Shown here: piece by piece, positions 8,840 to 17,224 of the stretch
Numbering within the stretch: position 1 is the first letter of the stretch
Layout: each line of letters opens with the position of its first letter
NCBI GenBank assembly: GCA_963728925.1
Contig: CAVSMB010000015.1
Location: 182,374 to 246,373, forward strand
Length of the DNA: 64,000 nt
Reading direction: 5' to 3'
DNA from: JBBPZA01 sp963728925
GTDB lineage: Bacteria > Actinomycetota > Thermoleophilia > Solirubrobacterales > Solirubrobacteraceae
Position numbers and translations under genes: made by a program
The notes under the pieces: generated by a model
Told to the model about the DNA's origin: nothing
Database searches by the model: none
Seen by the model: only the letters and a program-made list of their open reading frames with translations

Positions 8840-9114
8840 CCAGCTCCGTCAGGGCCGCCGGAAGCCCCAACTACCGCTACAGCCGCCGATCACAGACCAC
8901 AGCGAAATCGGTGAACGAACCCCTCACCGATAATCGAGGCTAACGCCGGACACTTACGAACGGGACCACTAAGCCGAAATACCGACGTCCGGCTTAACGG
9001 TCCGTTAACACACGGCTCGCCTGGAAATCACATGTGCGTCGAATACTGGGCGGGCGGCTGAGGCGGAGCCGACAGGGGATCACCGATGGATCGAGAAGGA
9101 GGGCCCAGCGCTTC

Positions 9115-9561
9115 ATGTACCAGTTCAGCAGAGGGATCTACCGCGAGCTGGCGCCGGACATCGCCGAGGCCGGTCCGGTGGCGGACGAGACCCAGCCGCA
9201 CTGTGCCGTGTTGCGGGCGTGCGAGGCCGCCGTCGAGCGACTGGCCTTCGACCGCCACTACTTCGCCCGCCCCGCGCGGACGCTGTTCAACGACGTTCGC
9301 ATCTACTTCCCGCTGAGCGCTCAGCGCCGCGTGTGGACCGTGGTGGACCGCTACATGCGCGCCGCCGAGGAGTGGCTCGCGGCCCAGCCTCGGCAGGGTC
9401 TGGACATCAACGGCGAGCCGCTTCAGTGCCGCGCCACGACCCGGAAGGGAACGGCGTGCCAGCGCATGCCGCTGCCCCGGAACGGCTACTGCCCGTCCCA
9501 CCAGCACCTCGCCGAGACCGAGCAGCTCGAGCCCGAGCCCGTCCCGGCGCTCGCGGCGTAG
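9115..9561 (+). CDS. Hypothetical protein with C-terminal Cys/His zinc motif
   Basis: A 148-residue protein of unknown function. The N-terminal 110 residues look alpha-helical with many aromatic and acidic residues (MYQFSRGIYRELAPDI). The C-terminus has CRATTRKGTACQRM followed by GYCPSHQHL. This C-x6-8-C ... C-x2-H pattern resembles the small DUF5763-type zinc motif found in bacterial and phage proteins. The ATG at 9115 was preferred over a GTG/ATG further upstream because GAAGGAGG precedes it. It stands alone between the IS block and the DUF1802 gene. Confidence 0.65.
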   Translation: MYQFSRGIYRELAPDIAEAGPVADETQPHCAVLRACEAAVERLAFDRHYFARPARTLFNDVRIYFPLSAQRRVWTVVDRYMRAAEEWLAAQPRQGLDINGEPLQCRATTRKGTACQRMPLPRNGYCPSHQHLAETEQLEPEPVPALAA

Positions 9562-9844
9562 CCGCCCGCCGGCCCTTCGCCGGGGAGCCTGGCGTTCCGG
9601 CGGTGTAGTCCCGCCAACCGCGGGTACTCCCCCACCGTGCCCACCGGACTCGTCAGCTAGGCGATCGAGTGGCCCGGCTCGGAAATCGTGACGAGCGGCG
9701 CGCACAGATGCAGGGGATTTTGGGAATCCACAGCTCTGTGCATAGAATGCCGGCTCCCGCTGGCAGATCACCACCGCTGTGATCCGCGCGGCTTGAAAGG
9801 CAGTTCCTGACGTTCTGGGCGTCCCGACCCTCTCGAAAGTTCCT
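9562..9844. other. Intergenic region, no gene seen
   Basis: About 280 bp with lower GC than the surrounding genes. I see no reading frame, RNA gene or clear repeat. It must hold the promoter of the DUF1802 gene. Confidence 0.5.
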
Positions 9845-10471
9845 ATGCCAATCGCGTTCAAAGAATGGGCTGTGACGGTGCGCGCGCTCGCCGAAGGCGA
9901 GCAGCTCCTCACCCTCCGAAAAGGGGGGATCCGGGAGTCCGGGAAGCACTTCCGCATCGACCACGACCGGTTCTTCCTCTACCCGACCTTCGACCACCAG
10001 CGTGACGACCTCGTCCGCGAGTCGCACCTGCCCGAGCTCCAGCGAGCGCTCGAGGAAGGCGTGTGGGCCGACGGCGAGCCGCCGATCGACGCGCTCAGCG
10101 TCGACGGCCTCCCGCAGCCCAATCGCGTCCGCATCCGGGCGTGGGCGGAGGTGGCCGGCCACTTCACCATCACCGATCAGCGCTGCGTCGACGCACTGTC
10201 GCCGTTCTACGTGTGGACGACGGACTACGCCCAGAAGCGGCTCGCGTGGAAGCGCCGTCACCCGCTCCACGTCGTGCTGCTTCGCACCTACCGGATCCCG
10301 CGTCCCGTGACCGTCCGGGTGCGAGATGAGTACGGCGGCTGTCGCTCGTGGCTCGAGCTGCAGCGCGACCTCCCGTTCGAGGGCACCCCGGTGCTCGCCG
10401 ACGAGGAATTCGAGCGGGCGACCGAGGAGATCGCGGCCATCGCCAGCGACGCGGCCCCGGTCGCGGTCTAG
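9845..10471 (+). CDS. DUF1802 family protein
   Basis: A 208-residue protein beginning FKEWAVTVRALAEGEQLLTLRKGG. The pattern of FKEW, LLLRKGG, and HDRFFLYPTFDHQRDDLV is the signature of the DUF1802 family, found in cyanobacteria and actinobacteria and of unknown biochemical function. No membrane segment or signal peptide is seen. The last 124 bp overlap the only possible ATG/GTG start of the next gene, so the two are probably cotranscribed. Confidence 0.85.
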   Translation: MPIAFKEWAVTVRALAEGEQLLTLRKGGIRESGKHFRIDHDRFFLYPTFDHQRDDLVRESHLPELQRALEEGVWADGEPPIDALSVDGLPQPNRVRIRAWAEVAGHFTITDQRCVDALSPFYVWTTDYAQKRLAWKRRHPLHVVLLRTYRIPRPVTVRVRDEYGGCRSWLELQRDLPFEGTPVLADEEFERATEEIAAIASDAAPVAV

Positions 10472-11430
10472 GGCCGGTCGCGACGCCCGGCGTCGACGTC
10501 CTCTTCGCCTCCGCCCGGCGAGCTCTGTGCGTCGGCATCGGCGGAGGCGGCGACGTCGTCGGCGCCCTCGGCACCGCCGAGGCCGCCCGCTGGCACGGCA
10601 CCACCGCCGTGCTCGGGGGCGTGACCTGGGAACGGCTGCCCGTCGACCCTCTTCCCGGCCCGCGGCGCCTCGACGAGGTGCTGAACGCCCGGCGGCTCAA
10701 CGAGGCCGTCGCGCTGGCGACCGGAGAGACGCGGGGGCCCGCCGACGTGCGCTTCGCCGAGTCGCGCATGGCCGAGCTGCTCGGCGAGGAGGTGGTGCTC
10801 GTCGATCCGACGCCCGGCCCTGCCCGGGTCGGCGCCGGCCTGGCGCAGGCCGCAGAGCATCTGGGCTGCGACCTCATCGTACTCGTCGACGTCGGCGGCG
10901 ACGTGCTCGCCCACGGCGACGAGCCCGGGCTCGCGAGCCCGTTGTGCGACGCCGTGCTGCTCGCCGCGGCGCCACACCTCGCCGCGGCCGGCCTCGCGGT
11001 GGCCGGGGCCGTGTTCGGGCCCTGCTGCGACGGCGAGCTCACCCAGGACGAGCTGCTCGCGCGCCTCGGCGAGGTGGCCGCCGCGGGAGGCCTGCTCGGA
11101 GCGTGGGGGCTGACCCCCGAGGCGCTCGAGCCGCTGGAGCGTGCCGTCCGGGAGGTGCCCACCGAGGCCAGCGCGCAGGCGCTGGCCTGTGCCCGCGGGG
11201 CCTCCGGCACCGCCACGATCCGCGGCGGGCGCCGCGAGGTCCCGCTCTCTCCTCTCGGCTCGCTCGTGTTCTTCTTCGACCCGGCCGCGGCGATCGTCTC
11301 CGCGTCGCGAACCGCGCGCGCAGTGCTCGACGCGCGTGACCTCGAGGAAGCCGACGCACGGCTGCGCGAGCTCGGGATCCCGACCGAGCTCGGGCTCGAG
11401 CGGGCGCGGAGCGCCCGCGCGGCCGGCTAG
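10348..11430 (+). CDS. DUF1152 family protein
   Basis: The clearly conserved part begins near 10491 with DVLFASARRALCVGIGGGGD and continues with GGVTWERL, LIVLVDVGGDVLAHGDEPGLAS and SPLGSLVFFFDP. This is the DUF1152 family, whose glycine-rich N-terminus suggests nucleotide binding, with function unknown. The only in-frame ATG/GTG/TTG upstream is the GTG at 10348, deep inside the DUF1802 gene. That would add about 48 residues with no family resemblance. The true start may be a rare codon (for example CTG at 10525), so the 5' limit is uncertain while the coding call is firm. Confidence 0.8.
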   Translation: MARAAARPPVRGHPGARRRGIRAGDRGDRGHRQRRGPGRGLGPVATPGVDVLFASARRALCVGIGGGGDVVGALGTAEAARWHGTTAVLGGVTWERLPVDPLPGPRRLDEVLNARRLNEAVALATGETRGPADVRFAESRMAELLGEEVVLVDPTPGPARVGAGLAQAAEHLGCDLIVLVDVGGDVLAHGDEPGLASPLCDAVLLAAAPHLAAAGLAVAGAVFGPCCDGELTQDELLARLGEVAAAGGLLGAWGLTPEALEPLERAVREVPTEASAQALACARGASGTATIRGGRREVPLSPLGSLVFFFDPAAAIVSASRTARAVLDARDLEEADARLRELGIPTELGLERARSARAAG

Positions 11431-11482
11431 CTGTCAGAGCCGGAGATCCAGGGGCCCGGGCCGCCGCGACGAATCTCTTGCC

Positions 11483-12277
11483 ATGGCATGGGTCGAGACC
11501 AGCACGCCCCCCTTCGTCGCCCGCCACGACTCGGAGGACGAGGAGGGCGCCCGCCAGGTGCTCGCCACGCTGGCCGGCGCGCGCGTGCGCATCGACCCGC
11601 TGCTGGGCGTGTCGCTCGACGAGGTCACGGTGGTCGTGCACCGCTCCGACGCCCAGCTCGTGCTCGCCCAGCCCGTCCTGCCGCTCGCGCGCCGCCTGAC
11701 TGCGCCGGCGGCGCGACGCTACCTGGCCGGCTGGGCGGGCGCCGACGAGCTCCACGTGCTCTCGCCCGACGCGCTGGCGCGGCGCGCGTCCTCGGTGCCG
11801 GGCTCCAGGGAGATGCTCTCGCTCGTGCCCGCCGCGCTCTACGCGCGGCTTGCGGTCGGCGCCGCGAACCCGCGCCTGCCGCCGCCCTTCACCGCCGGCG
11901 CGATGATCCGCTACTGGCGCTGGGCGTGGCTGGTCGAGGGCGCCGCGCAGTGGCTCGGCGGCCAGGCGCGCCACGCCCGGCCGGCGATCGCGCGGCGACT
12001 GCGCGAGGGCGGCGAGCCGAGCTTTCCGCCCGGCGTGCGCGACGCCACGCTGTTAGGCGGCAGCCTCCTGGACCTGCTGGCCCGCGAGGAGGGACGCGAG
12101 GCGGTCGCGGCGATCGTCTCCCACCTTCACCCCGACGGCTCGCGCGCCGCGCTCGAGGACGCCTTCGGCGCGCGCGCGCTGGCCCACACCGAGCGCGCGT
12201 GGCGAGCCGGGCTGCGCCGCCCCGAGCCCGGCCGCGGCCGCGAGCGGGGCCCAGGACGGCCGTCCACCCCTAGGTGA
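11483..12277 (+). CDS. Hypothetical protein, possibly an inactive peptidase-MA-like fold
   Basis: A 264-residue protein with Ala/Arg-rich, GC-biased coding. The segment YWRWAWLVEGAAQWLGGQAR resembles the region around the active site of gluzincin-like peptidases (WLxEGxAxW), but the preceding HExxH is absent. If related, it has lost the metal site. No signal peptide is seen. The start ATGGCATGG at 11483 lies 50 bp after the DUF1152 gene on the same strand. It ends convergently, overlapping the next gene's stop by 8 bp. Confidence 0.6.
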   Translation: MAWVETSTPPFVARHDSEDEEGARQVLATLAGARVRIDPLLGVSLDEVTVVVHRSDAQLVLAQPVLPLARRLTAPAARRYLAGWAGADELHVLSPDALARRASSVPGSREMLSLVPAALYARLAVGAANPRLPPPFTAGAMIRYWRWAWLVEGAAQWLGGQARHARPAIARRLREGGEPSFPPGVRDATLLGGSLLDLLAREEGREAVAAIVSHLHPDGSRAALEDAFGARALAHTERAWRAGLRRPEPGRGRERGPGRPSTPR

Positions 12278-12767
12278 TGAGCTCCGAGCCGATCCAGGCG
12301 ATCAGCGCGATGAGCACGAGCCCGCCCAGCAGGCCGGCCAGCAGCCGCGCGGGGGCGGGAGCGCCCGAGCCGGGAAGGCGCTCGCTGACGATCTCCGCCT
12401 CGAGAAGGACCTCGCGCGCCGTCGTCGCCCCCGAGCGCGGAACGAGCACGTCGCGGGGCCCGGCGGCGAGGAAGTCGGGCACATCGAAGCCCGCCGAGCG
12501 TCGCAGGGTCGAGGGAACGCCCTCCTCGAGCAGCAGGTTCTGGATGAACTCCGCCTCGGCCTGGTTGCGCCCTGAGGCGACGCGCACGAGGTCGCCTTCG
12601 GCGTACTGGGGTGCGATCTTGCGGGCCCGCTCGTGGCGCTCGCTGACCGGCGCCGGCGGGGCCGCGACCGCGCCGTAGACGAGCGGCATCCCGCAGCGAG
12701 GGCAGAACCGCTCGTCGAGGGAGTGGCCGGTCGCGCAGCGCGGGCAGGCGAGCGGCTCGGAGGGCAT
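12270..12767 (-). CDS. Zinc-ribbon, C-terminally membrane-anchored protein
   Basis: A 165-residue protein. The N-terminal zinc ribbon is CPRCATGHSLDERFCPRCG (residues about 8-26). A middle domain (VASGRNQAEAEFIQNLLLEE and then DVPDFLAAGPRDVLVP) looks like a DUF2007-type small regulatory domain. The C-terminus has one membrane segment (about 142-160). The start shares one base with the stop of the JAMM peptidase gene (TGATG), so the two are coupled. Function unknown. Confidence 0.72.
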   Translation of the reverse strand: MPSEPLACPRCATGHSLDERFCPRCGMPLVYGAVAAPPAPVSERHERARKIAPQYAEGDLVRVASGRNQAEAEFIQNLLLEEGVPSTLRRSAGFDVPDFLAAGPRDVLVPRSGATTAREVLLEAEIVSERLPGSGAPAPARLLAGLLGGLVLIALIAWIGSELIT

Positions 12768-13186
12768 CACGCGACCTCGAGCGCCACCTCGCTCACTCGG
12801 CCGCCGGCGGCGATCTCGTAGGCGCGCACCTGCGCCTGCTCGTCGGCGACGCCGACGATCACGTACAGGGTGCCCGGCCACAGCTCGTCGCGACCGTCGG
12901 GAGTGAGCGCGAGGTTGATGTCGGTCTGGGACGGACAGGGCTCTGAGCGGGTGTGCGAGTGATAGATCGCCCCGAGCTCGAGCGCCTCGTCCTCGATGCG
13001 CTCCTGGATCCGGAACTGGTCGCGCGGGTCGACCTCGTAGCGCAGCGGGCTCGCGGCCGCGTTGCGGGCGCGCTCGACGCGGATCGCCTGACCGTCGCGC
13101 GAGGCCACCATCCCGCAGCATTCGTTGGGCGCGTCCTCGCGCGCGTGCGCGACCATCTCGTCGACCAGGGCCCGGGCGATACGCAC
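12767..13186 (-). CDS. mec: JAMM/MPN metallopeptidase, Mec-like (CysO-cysteine peptidase)
   Basis: A 139-residue M67-family zinc peptidase with a complete JAMM motif: E22, H76-x-H78 and S86-x2-D89 (HSHTRSEPCPSQTD). In Mycobacterium tuberculosis Mec releases newly made cysteine from the sulfur-carrier CysO. The assignment here rests on the family plus cysM, cysO and moeZ within 10 kb on the same strand. It may also trim the CysO C-terminus, which here extends past its GlyGly. It is soluble, with no signal peptide. Confidence 0.82.
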   Translation of the reverse strand: MRIARALVDEMVAHAREDAPNECCGMVASRDGQAIRVERARNAAASPLRYEVDPRDQFRIQERIEDEALELGAIYHSHTRSEPCPSQTDINLALTPDGRDELWPGTLYVIVGVADEQAQVRAYEIAAGGRVSEVALEVA

Positions 13187-13240
13187 GCCGCGACGCTAGC
13201 AGCGGCGGCGTGCCGGTACCGCGGCCGCCGCGCCGCGCGG

Positions 13241-13453
13241 TCAGGGGCGGGCCTCGGTGCGCTTCTCGCCGGTGATCGCGTCGTGCTCCTCGTCCTCGTC
13301 GTCGTCGTCGCCGTCGAAGTTCATCGACTCTCGCAGCTCGCGAATCCCGCGCCCGACCGAGCGCGCGGCCTCGGGCAGCCGCTTGGGCCCGAGGACGATC
13401 AGGGCGATGACGAGGACGACGACGATCTCGAGCGTTCCGACCTGGCCGAACAC
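13241..13453 (-). CDS. tatA: Sec-independent translocase protein TatA/TatE
   Basis: A 70-residue protein with the TatA layout: one N-terminal membrane helix (LEIVVVLVIALIVLGP), the hinge GPKRLPEAARSVGRGIRELR amphipathic helix, and an acidic C-terminal tail. TatA forms the pore of the twin-arginine pathway for folded proteins. It sits between genes for Tat-type ferritin-like proteins and the JAMM peptidase, so its substrates may include the neighbouring exported ferritin-like proteins. tatB and tatC are not in the window. Confidence 0.93.
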   Translation of the reverse strand: MFGQVGTLEIVVVLVIALIVLGPKRLPEAARSVGRGIRELRESMNFDGDDDDEDEEHDAITGEKRTEARP

Positions 13454-13504
13454 GGCCTTCCCCTCTTCGACGGCGAATGCCCTTTAGAGACTACGGGACG
13501 CGCG

Positions 13505-14065
13505 TCATCCCCGCCCCGTCTCGAACGCGCCGGGCAGCGGCTGGCGGCCCAGCGCCTGGCGCAGGACCACTAGGTGCTGGCCTTCGTTGGCCATGATCTG
13601 AGCGCCCGTGCGCAGCAGCCCCGGGTCCGAGAGCGCCTGCTGGGCCTCGTAGTAGGCCGCGACGGCCTTGAGCTCGAGGCCGACGGCGAAGGACAGGACC
13701 TGCTCGCGGGTCCGCAGGCTCTCCAGGCCCGCGACCTGGGAGGGCCGCGGGGGCGGGGGAGGCCGGCCGCCGAGCTGGCGCAGCGCGGCGATCAGGGCGT
13801 CGGCGTGCTCCTGCTCCTGGTCGCGGAAGCGGCGCGCCACCTCCTCGAGGCGGGGGCCGAGCAGCCCGCTCGAGCCCGCCGTCGCGTAGGTCACCACGGC
13901 GGTCTGCTCGAGGCCGATCGCCGCGGCGAGGATCCTCGCGTCGTCGCGGGCCGCCGCCGAACTCGCCCGGGGCGCCAGCAGCGAAGGCATCGCCGCGGCG
14001 CCCAGCGCCGCGCCGCCGAGCACGGCGCCGCGACCGAGCGCCTCGCGCCGGGTGTGGCCCTCCAC
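13505..14065 (-). CDS. Secreted ferritin-like protein (Ferritin_2 type)
   Basis: A 186-residue protein. A Tat-like leader (HTRREALGRG, then an Ala-rich hydrophobic stretch ending SSAAAR) precedes a four-helix ferritin-like domain. That domain has paired Glu/His motifs: AIGLEQTAVVTYA, DQEQEHADALI, AVGLELKAVAAYYEAQ and NEGQHLVVLRQ. These place one E and one ExxH per helix pair, as in di-iron carriers, but metal binding is unproven. The GTG start at 14065 lies 2 bp after the stop of the upstream ferritin-like gene, so both are in one operon. Confidence 0.83.
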   Translation of the reverse strand: MEGHTRREALGRGAVLGGAALGAAAMPSLLAPRASSAAARDDARILAAAIGLEQTAVVTYATAGSSGLLGPRLEEVARRFRDQEQEHADALIAALRQLGGRPPPPPRPSQVAGLESLRTREQVLSFAVGLELKAVAAYYEAQQALSDPGLLRTGAQIMANEGQHLVVLRQALGRQPLPGAFETGRG

Positions 14066-14067
14066 GC

Positions 14068-14682
14068 TCAGAGCTTCCCGGTCACGAAGGCCGACGGGAC
14101 CTGGGGCAGACCGCGCTCGCCGAGCAGCACCGAGGCGTGCTGCGCCTCGTTGGTCGCGATCGCGGCCGTCGTCCCCCGCAGGTCGGGGCTCACGAGCCGC
14201 GGCAGCGCGTCGACGTAGGCAGCGATCGCCGTGTTCGCGAGGTCGGTCCCGAAGGCGAGGAACGCGCGCTGCGAGGACCAGCGCGGGAAGTCGTAGGCGG
14301 CCTTGGGCCTGTTGGGCATCCCGCCGAGCTGGCGGATGGCGGTCGCGAGCGCGTCCACGTGCTCGCGCTCCTGCTCGAGGATGCGCCGGGCGGCGACGGC
14401 CGCCGTGCCGCGCAGTCGCGGAACGCCGGCGGTGTAGGCCGCGACCGCCCTGTTCTCGAGGTCGAGCGCGCTGTTGAGGATCGTCACGTCGTCCGAGCCC
14501 GCCGTCCCCTCGGGCTCCAGCTGAGTCGTCGTCGTGGCGACGGCGCCGCCGCCGTCCGTGCCGGCGCCCCCACCGCCGCACGCGGCGAGCAAGGTCGCCG
14601 AGGAGCCGGCCAGGCCCACCCCCGCGAGGCGAAGGAAACGCCGCCGCGAGGCGGTGTCGCGCCGCAACGCCTCCAGTTCCAT
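14068..14682 (-). CDS. Ferritin-like lipoprotein with Tat signal
   Basis: A 204-residue protein starting MELEALRRDTASRRRFLRLA: a twin-arginine motif (SRRRFL) followed by a hydrophobic stretch and the lipobox LLAAC-G. It should therefore be Tat-exported and lipid-anchored. The mature part has the ferritin-like helices: ALDLENRAVAAYTAG, EQEREHVDALATAIRQLGG, DLANTAIAAYVDALP and ATNEAQHASVLLGE. The ATG at 14682 puts the RR motif at the usual distance from the N-terminus; a further in-frame ATG upstream is less likely. It lies downstream of cysM and 2 bp before the next ferritin-like gene. Confidence 0.85.
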   Translation of the reverse strand: MELEALRRDTASRRRFLRLAGVGLAGSSATLLAACGGGGAGTDGGGAVATTTTQLEPEGTAGSDDVTILNSALDLENRAVAAYTAGVPRLRGTAAVAARRILEQEREHVDALATAIRQLGGMPNRPKAAYDFPRWSSQRAFLAFGTDLANTAIAAYVDALPRLVSPDLRGTTAAIATNEAQHASVLLGERGLPQVPSAFVTGKL

Positions 14683-14737
14683 CCGAGCCCTTCTCTCGTG
14701 GTGTAGGGAGACTATGCGACCCACCCCGTGGGGCGGA

Positions 14738-15706
14738 TCACCACCACACGGTCGAGTCGAGGTCGGCGACCTCGTCGACGGACTTCGTGTAGATCCCGGA
14801 GGACAGGTACTTCCAGCCGTCGTCGCAGACGACGAAGACGATGTCGCCCTCGTCGGTCTCGTTGGCGATGCGCACCGCGATCGAGGCGATCGCCCCGGAC
14901 GACACGCCGGCGAAGATGCCCTCTTCGTCGAGCAGGCGCCGCGTCCAGATGATGGCGTCGCGGTTGGTCACGAAGATCTTGCGGTCGAGCAGCGAGAGGT
15001 CGATGATCGGCGGGATGAAGCCGTCGTCTAGCGAGCGCAGCCCCTGCACGGGCTCGCCCTGCATCGGCTCGGCGGCGACGATCTTGACCGCGTCGCCGAG
15101 CTCCTCCTTCAGACGCCGGCCGTTGCCCATGAGCGTGCCGCCGGTCCCGAGGCCCGCGACGAAAGCGGTGATCTCGTCGAGCTCCTCGAGGATCTCGGGC
15201 GCCGTGCCGTTGTAGTGGGCGAGCGGGTTGGCGGGGTTGCCGTACTGGTAGGGCATCGAGTAGGAGGCGTCCGCCTCGGCCATGGCGAGCGCCTTCTCCA
15301 CCGCGCCGTTGGAGCCCTTGGAGCCCTCGGAGTAGACGATGTCGGCCCCGTACATCCGCAGGAGCTGGGTGCGCTCGGGCGTGACGTTGTCGGGCATGAC
15401 GACGGTGAGGGGATAGCCCTTGTGGTGGCAGATCATCGCCAGCGAGATGCCGGTGTTCCCCGAGGTGGGCTCGAGCACCGTCTGCCCCGGGCCGATCGTG
15501 CCGCGCTCCTCGGCGTCCTCGATCAGCGCGCGGGCAACCCGGTCCTTGACCGAGCCCGTCGGGTTGTGGGACTCGAGCTTCGCCCAGATGCGGACGCCGG
15601 GATGCGGCGACAGGCGCTTGAGCTCGACGAGCGGCGTGTTGCCGATCGCCTGGATGATGTCGCCGTAACGGCCACCGCACGGGCGGTTCTGCAGACGTTC
15701 GATCAT
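14738..15706 (-). CDS. cysM: Cysteine synthase, CysM type (CysO-dependent)
   Basis: A 322-residue PLP enzyme of the beta-replacement family. The PLP lysine is K54 in NPTGSVKDR. The substrate loop TSGNTG is at 81-86 and the phosphate loop GTGGT at 187-191. The length (Mtb CysM has 323) and the aromatic C-terminal tail ending in Trp match actinobacterial CysM. That enzyme uses O-phosphoserine and thiocarboxylated CysO rather than free sulfide. R224 in GLRSLDDG lies near where CysM has its phosphoserine-selecting arginine. cysO, moeZ and mec nearby support the assignment. No Shine-Dalgarno sequence precedes the ATG; see the promoter entry. Confidence 0.88.
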   Translation of the reverse strand: MIERLQNRPCGGRYGDIIQAIGNTPLVELKRLSPHPGVRIWAKLESHNPTGSVKDRVARALIEDAEERGTIGPGQTVLEPTSGNTGISLAMICHHKGYPLTVVMPDNVTPERTQLLRMYGADIVYSEGSKGSNGAVEKALAMAEADASYSMPYQYGNPANPLAHYNGTAPEILEELDEITAFVAGLGTGGTLMGNGRRLKEELGDAVKIVAAEPMQGEPVQGLRSLDDGFIPPIIDLSLLDRKIFVTNRDAIIWTRRLLDEEGIFAGVSSGAIASIAVRIANETDEGDIVFVVCDDGWKYLSSGIYTKSVDEVADLDSTVWW

Positions 15707-15722
15707 CGCTTCACGAAGTGTA
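15704..15722 (-). promoter_or_regulatory. Putative cysM promoter/operator, nearly leaderless
   Basis: On the minus strand TACACTTCGTGAAGCG runs directly into the cysM ATG. TACACT (15722-15717) fits a -10 box and leaves only 10 nt to the start codon, so the mRNA would be leaderless or nearly so; no ribosome site is present. The dyad CTTCGTGAAG (15718-15709) overlaps the expected start of transcription. The same TAYACTTCGTGAAG sequence occurs in front of moeZ. Confidence 0.5.
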
Positions 15723-15749
15723 GTGCCGCCGGGCCGCGAAGCGCGAGCG

Positions 15750-16553
15750 CTAGCGGATGCTCACCGGCGTGCCCACCGGCATCAGGCGCGCGAGGGCCAG
15801 GACGTCGGCGTTGCGCAGGCGGATGCACCCGTTGGAGACCCGTCCCGGGACGAGCTGCGGGCGGTCGGTGCCGTGGATGCCGATGAAGCCGCCGCCCGGC
15901 CAGTCGGTGCGGTCGGGCGAGCGCGCGCTGGTGCCGAAGGCGACCGGCCCGTAGACCGGGCTGCGGTAGCGCGAGAGGCGGTTGCGCACGAGGAACGTGC
16001 CGGCCGGCGTCGGCGCGTCGGAGGCTCCGAGGCCCGCGGGGACGCGGAACACCGGCCGCCCGTCGCGCAGCAGCGTCACGGAGAGGCGGCTGCGGTCGAC
16101 GATCAGCCGCGTCGGGACGGTGCCCATCGCCCCCAGCGCGCCGCGCGGCACCCATCCCTTCGTTCCGTTGGGGAGCACCGGCAGGCTCACGCGGATCCAC
16201 AGTCCGCCGGCGCGGTCCTCTGCGCGCGAGACCGGCGTGACGATGTTCGTCGTGCCCTCGGGCGTGCGGGCCCGGAGGGTCGCGACCGGCGCAGCGCCTC
16301 TCGCGGGCCGCGCCCGGGCGACGACGGTGCGGCGCACCGCCGACCAGCGCGAGCGGAAGCGATTGGAGGAGAGCGGGACGGGCTTGCCGATCCGGAAGGC
16401 CGGCGCGGGCGACGGAGCGAGGCCCGCGACCTCGGGGGTGGCGGTCGCCGTGCGTCCTTGGACGGTCGGCTCGCGGGCGCCCGCGGAGGCGCCGGCGGCG
16501 GCCGCGGCCACCGCGAGGAGGACGAGCGCGGCCCGTGCCGGGCGGCCGCTCAG
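15750..16553 (-). CDS. Secreted L,D-transpeptidase (YkuD domain)
   Basis: About 267 residues. The N-terminal hydrophobic segment (RAALVLLAVAAAAAGASA) is a signal peptide or anchor. The middle part resembles an SH3-like region (GGLWIRVSLPVLPNGTKGWV). The C-terminus is a YkuD domain with the catalytic motif HGTDRPQL...SNGCIRLRN, in which the cysteine attacks the peptide stem and forms 3-3 cross-links. No ATG/GTG/TTG lies at the right place. The CTG at 16553 overlaps the upstream stop as CTGA and keeps a full signal peptide, so I chose it tentatively; the only upstream starts lie inside the preceding gene. Confidence 0.78.
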   Translation of the reverse strand: MSGRPARAALVLLAVAAAAAGASAGAREPTVQGRTATATPEVAGLAPSPAPAFRIGKPVPLSSNRFRSRWSAVRRTVVARARPARGAAPVATLRARTPEGTTNIVTPVSRAEDRAGGLWIRVSLPVLPNGTKGWVPRGALGAMGTVPTRLIVDRSRLSVTLLRDGRPVFRVPAGLGASDAPTPAGTFLVRNRLSRYRSPVYGPVAFGTSARSPDRTDWPGGGFIGIHGTDRPQLVPGRVSNGCIRLRNADVLALARLMPVGTPVSIR

Positions 16554-17224
16554 CCGGTGTAGCGTGGCCGCCTCCGGCTGCGCGTCTTCATCACGAAGCC
16601 GGTCTTCTTGACGATGGCGAGCGTGCTCTTGCTCCCGCGCGGCTCGTCGAACGGCGTGGCCGCGGGCAAGATCCCGGCCAGGCGGCGGATCCACGCCGCG
16701 TGGCGGGCCTCGACCGCGTGGATCCCCAGCGCCGAGACGAGGAAGCCGCGGCTGGAGAGCTCGGGCGCCTGCGCCTTGTAGGCCGCGACGGCCAGGTCCT
16801 CGAAGGCCACGGCGGTCTTGCGGAAGCGCCCGGCGGTCTCTGTGGCACCGCGGAAGTCGAAGCGTGGCCGCTTGACCGCGCGGCTCCCGAGCACCTCCTT
16901 GAAGGCCCTCACGTGCGCGCGCTCGTGGGCGCCCACGACGCGCGCCTGCTGCGCGAGCTTGCCCTTCAGGACGTCCGTCCGCTCGACCTCGGTGTAGAAG
17001 CTGTCCTGGAGGTACTCGAGGATCAGGGCGTAGTTGATGATCGCGACATCGCGGCGGTCGGCGGCGGCCGCCGCGGGCGCCGCGGACGCAGCCAGCAGCG
17101 CCGCGCCGCCGAACAGCGCGCCGCGCAGCACGTCGGCGCGCGTGTGCCCGTGCAGGGCGCCGAGCGCGTCGGCGAGGGCGCCGTCGCGGTCGACGTCGGC
17201 GAGGGTCAGGTCGTCAGGAGACAT
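16550..17224 (-). CDS. Secreted ferritin-like protein
   Basis: A 224-residue protein. After a polar N-terminus (MSPDDLTLADVDRDG) comes an export-type segment (HTRADVLRGALFGGAALLAA), then ferritin-like helices: IINYALILEYLQDSFYTEVE, GAHERAHVRAFKEVLG, AFEDLAVAAYKAQAPEL and VEARHAAWIRRLAG. The paired E...ExxH pattern is kept. The C-terminus is basic (KTRSRRRPR). The first codons overlap the upstream ferritin-like gene by 11 bp, and the stop overlaps the transpeptidase start, so it is in the middle of an operon. Confidence 0.82.
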   Translation of the reverse strand: MSPDDLTLADVDRDGALADALGALHGHTRADVLRGALFGGAALLAASAAPAAAAADRRDVAIINYALILEYLQDSFYTEVERTDVLKGKLAQQARVVGAHERAHVRAFKEVLGSRAVKRPRFDFRGATETAGRFRKTAVAFEDLAVAAYKAQAPELSSRGFLVSALGIHAVEARHAAWIRRLAGILPAATPFDEPRGSKSTLAIVKKTGFVMKTRSRRRPRYTG

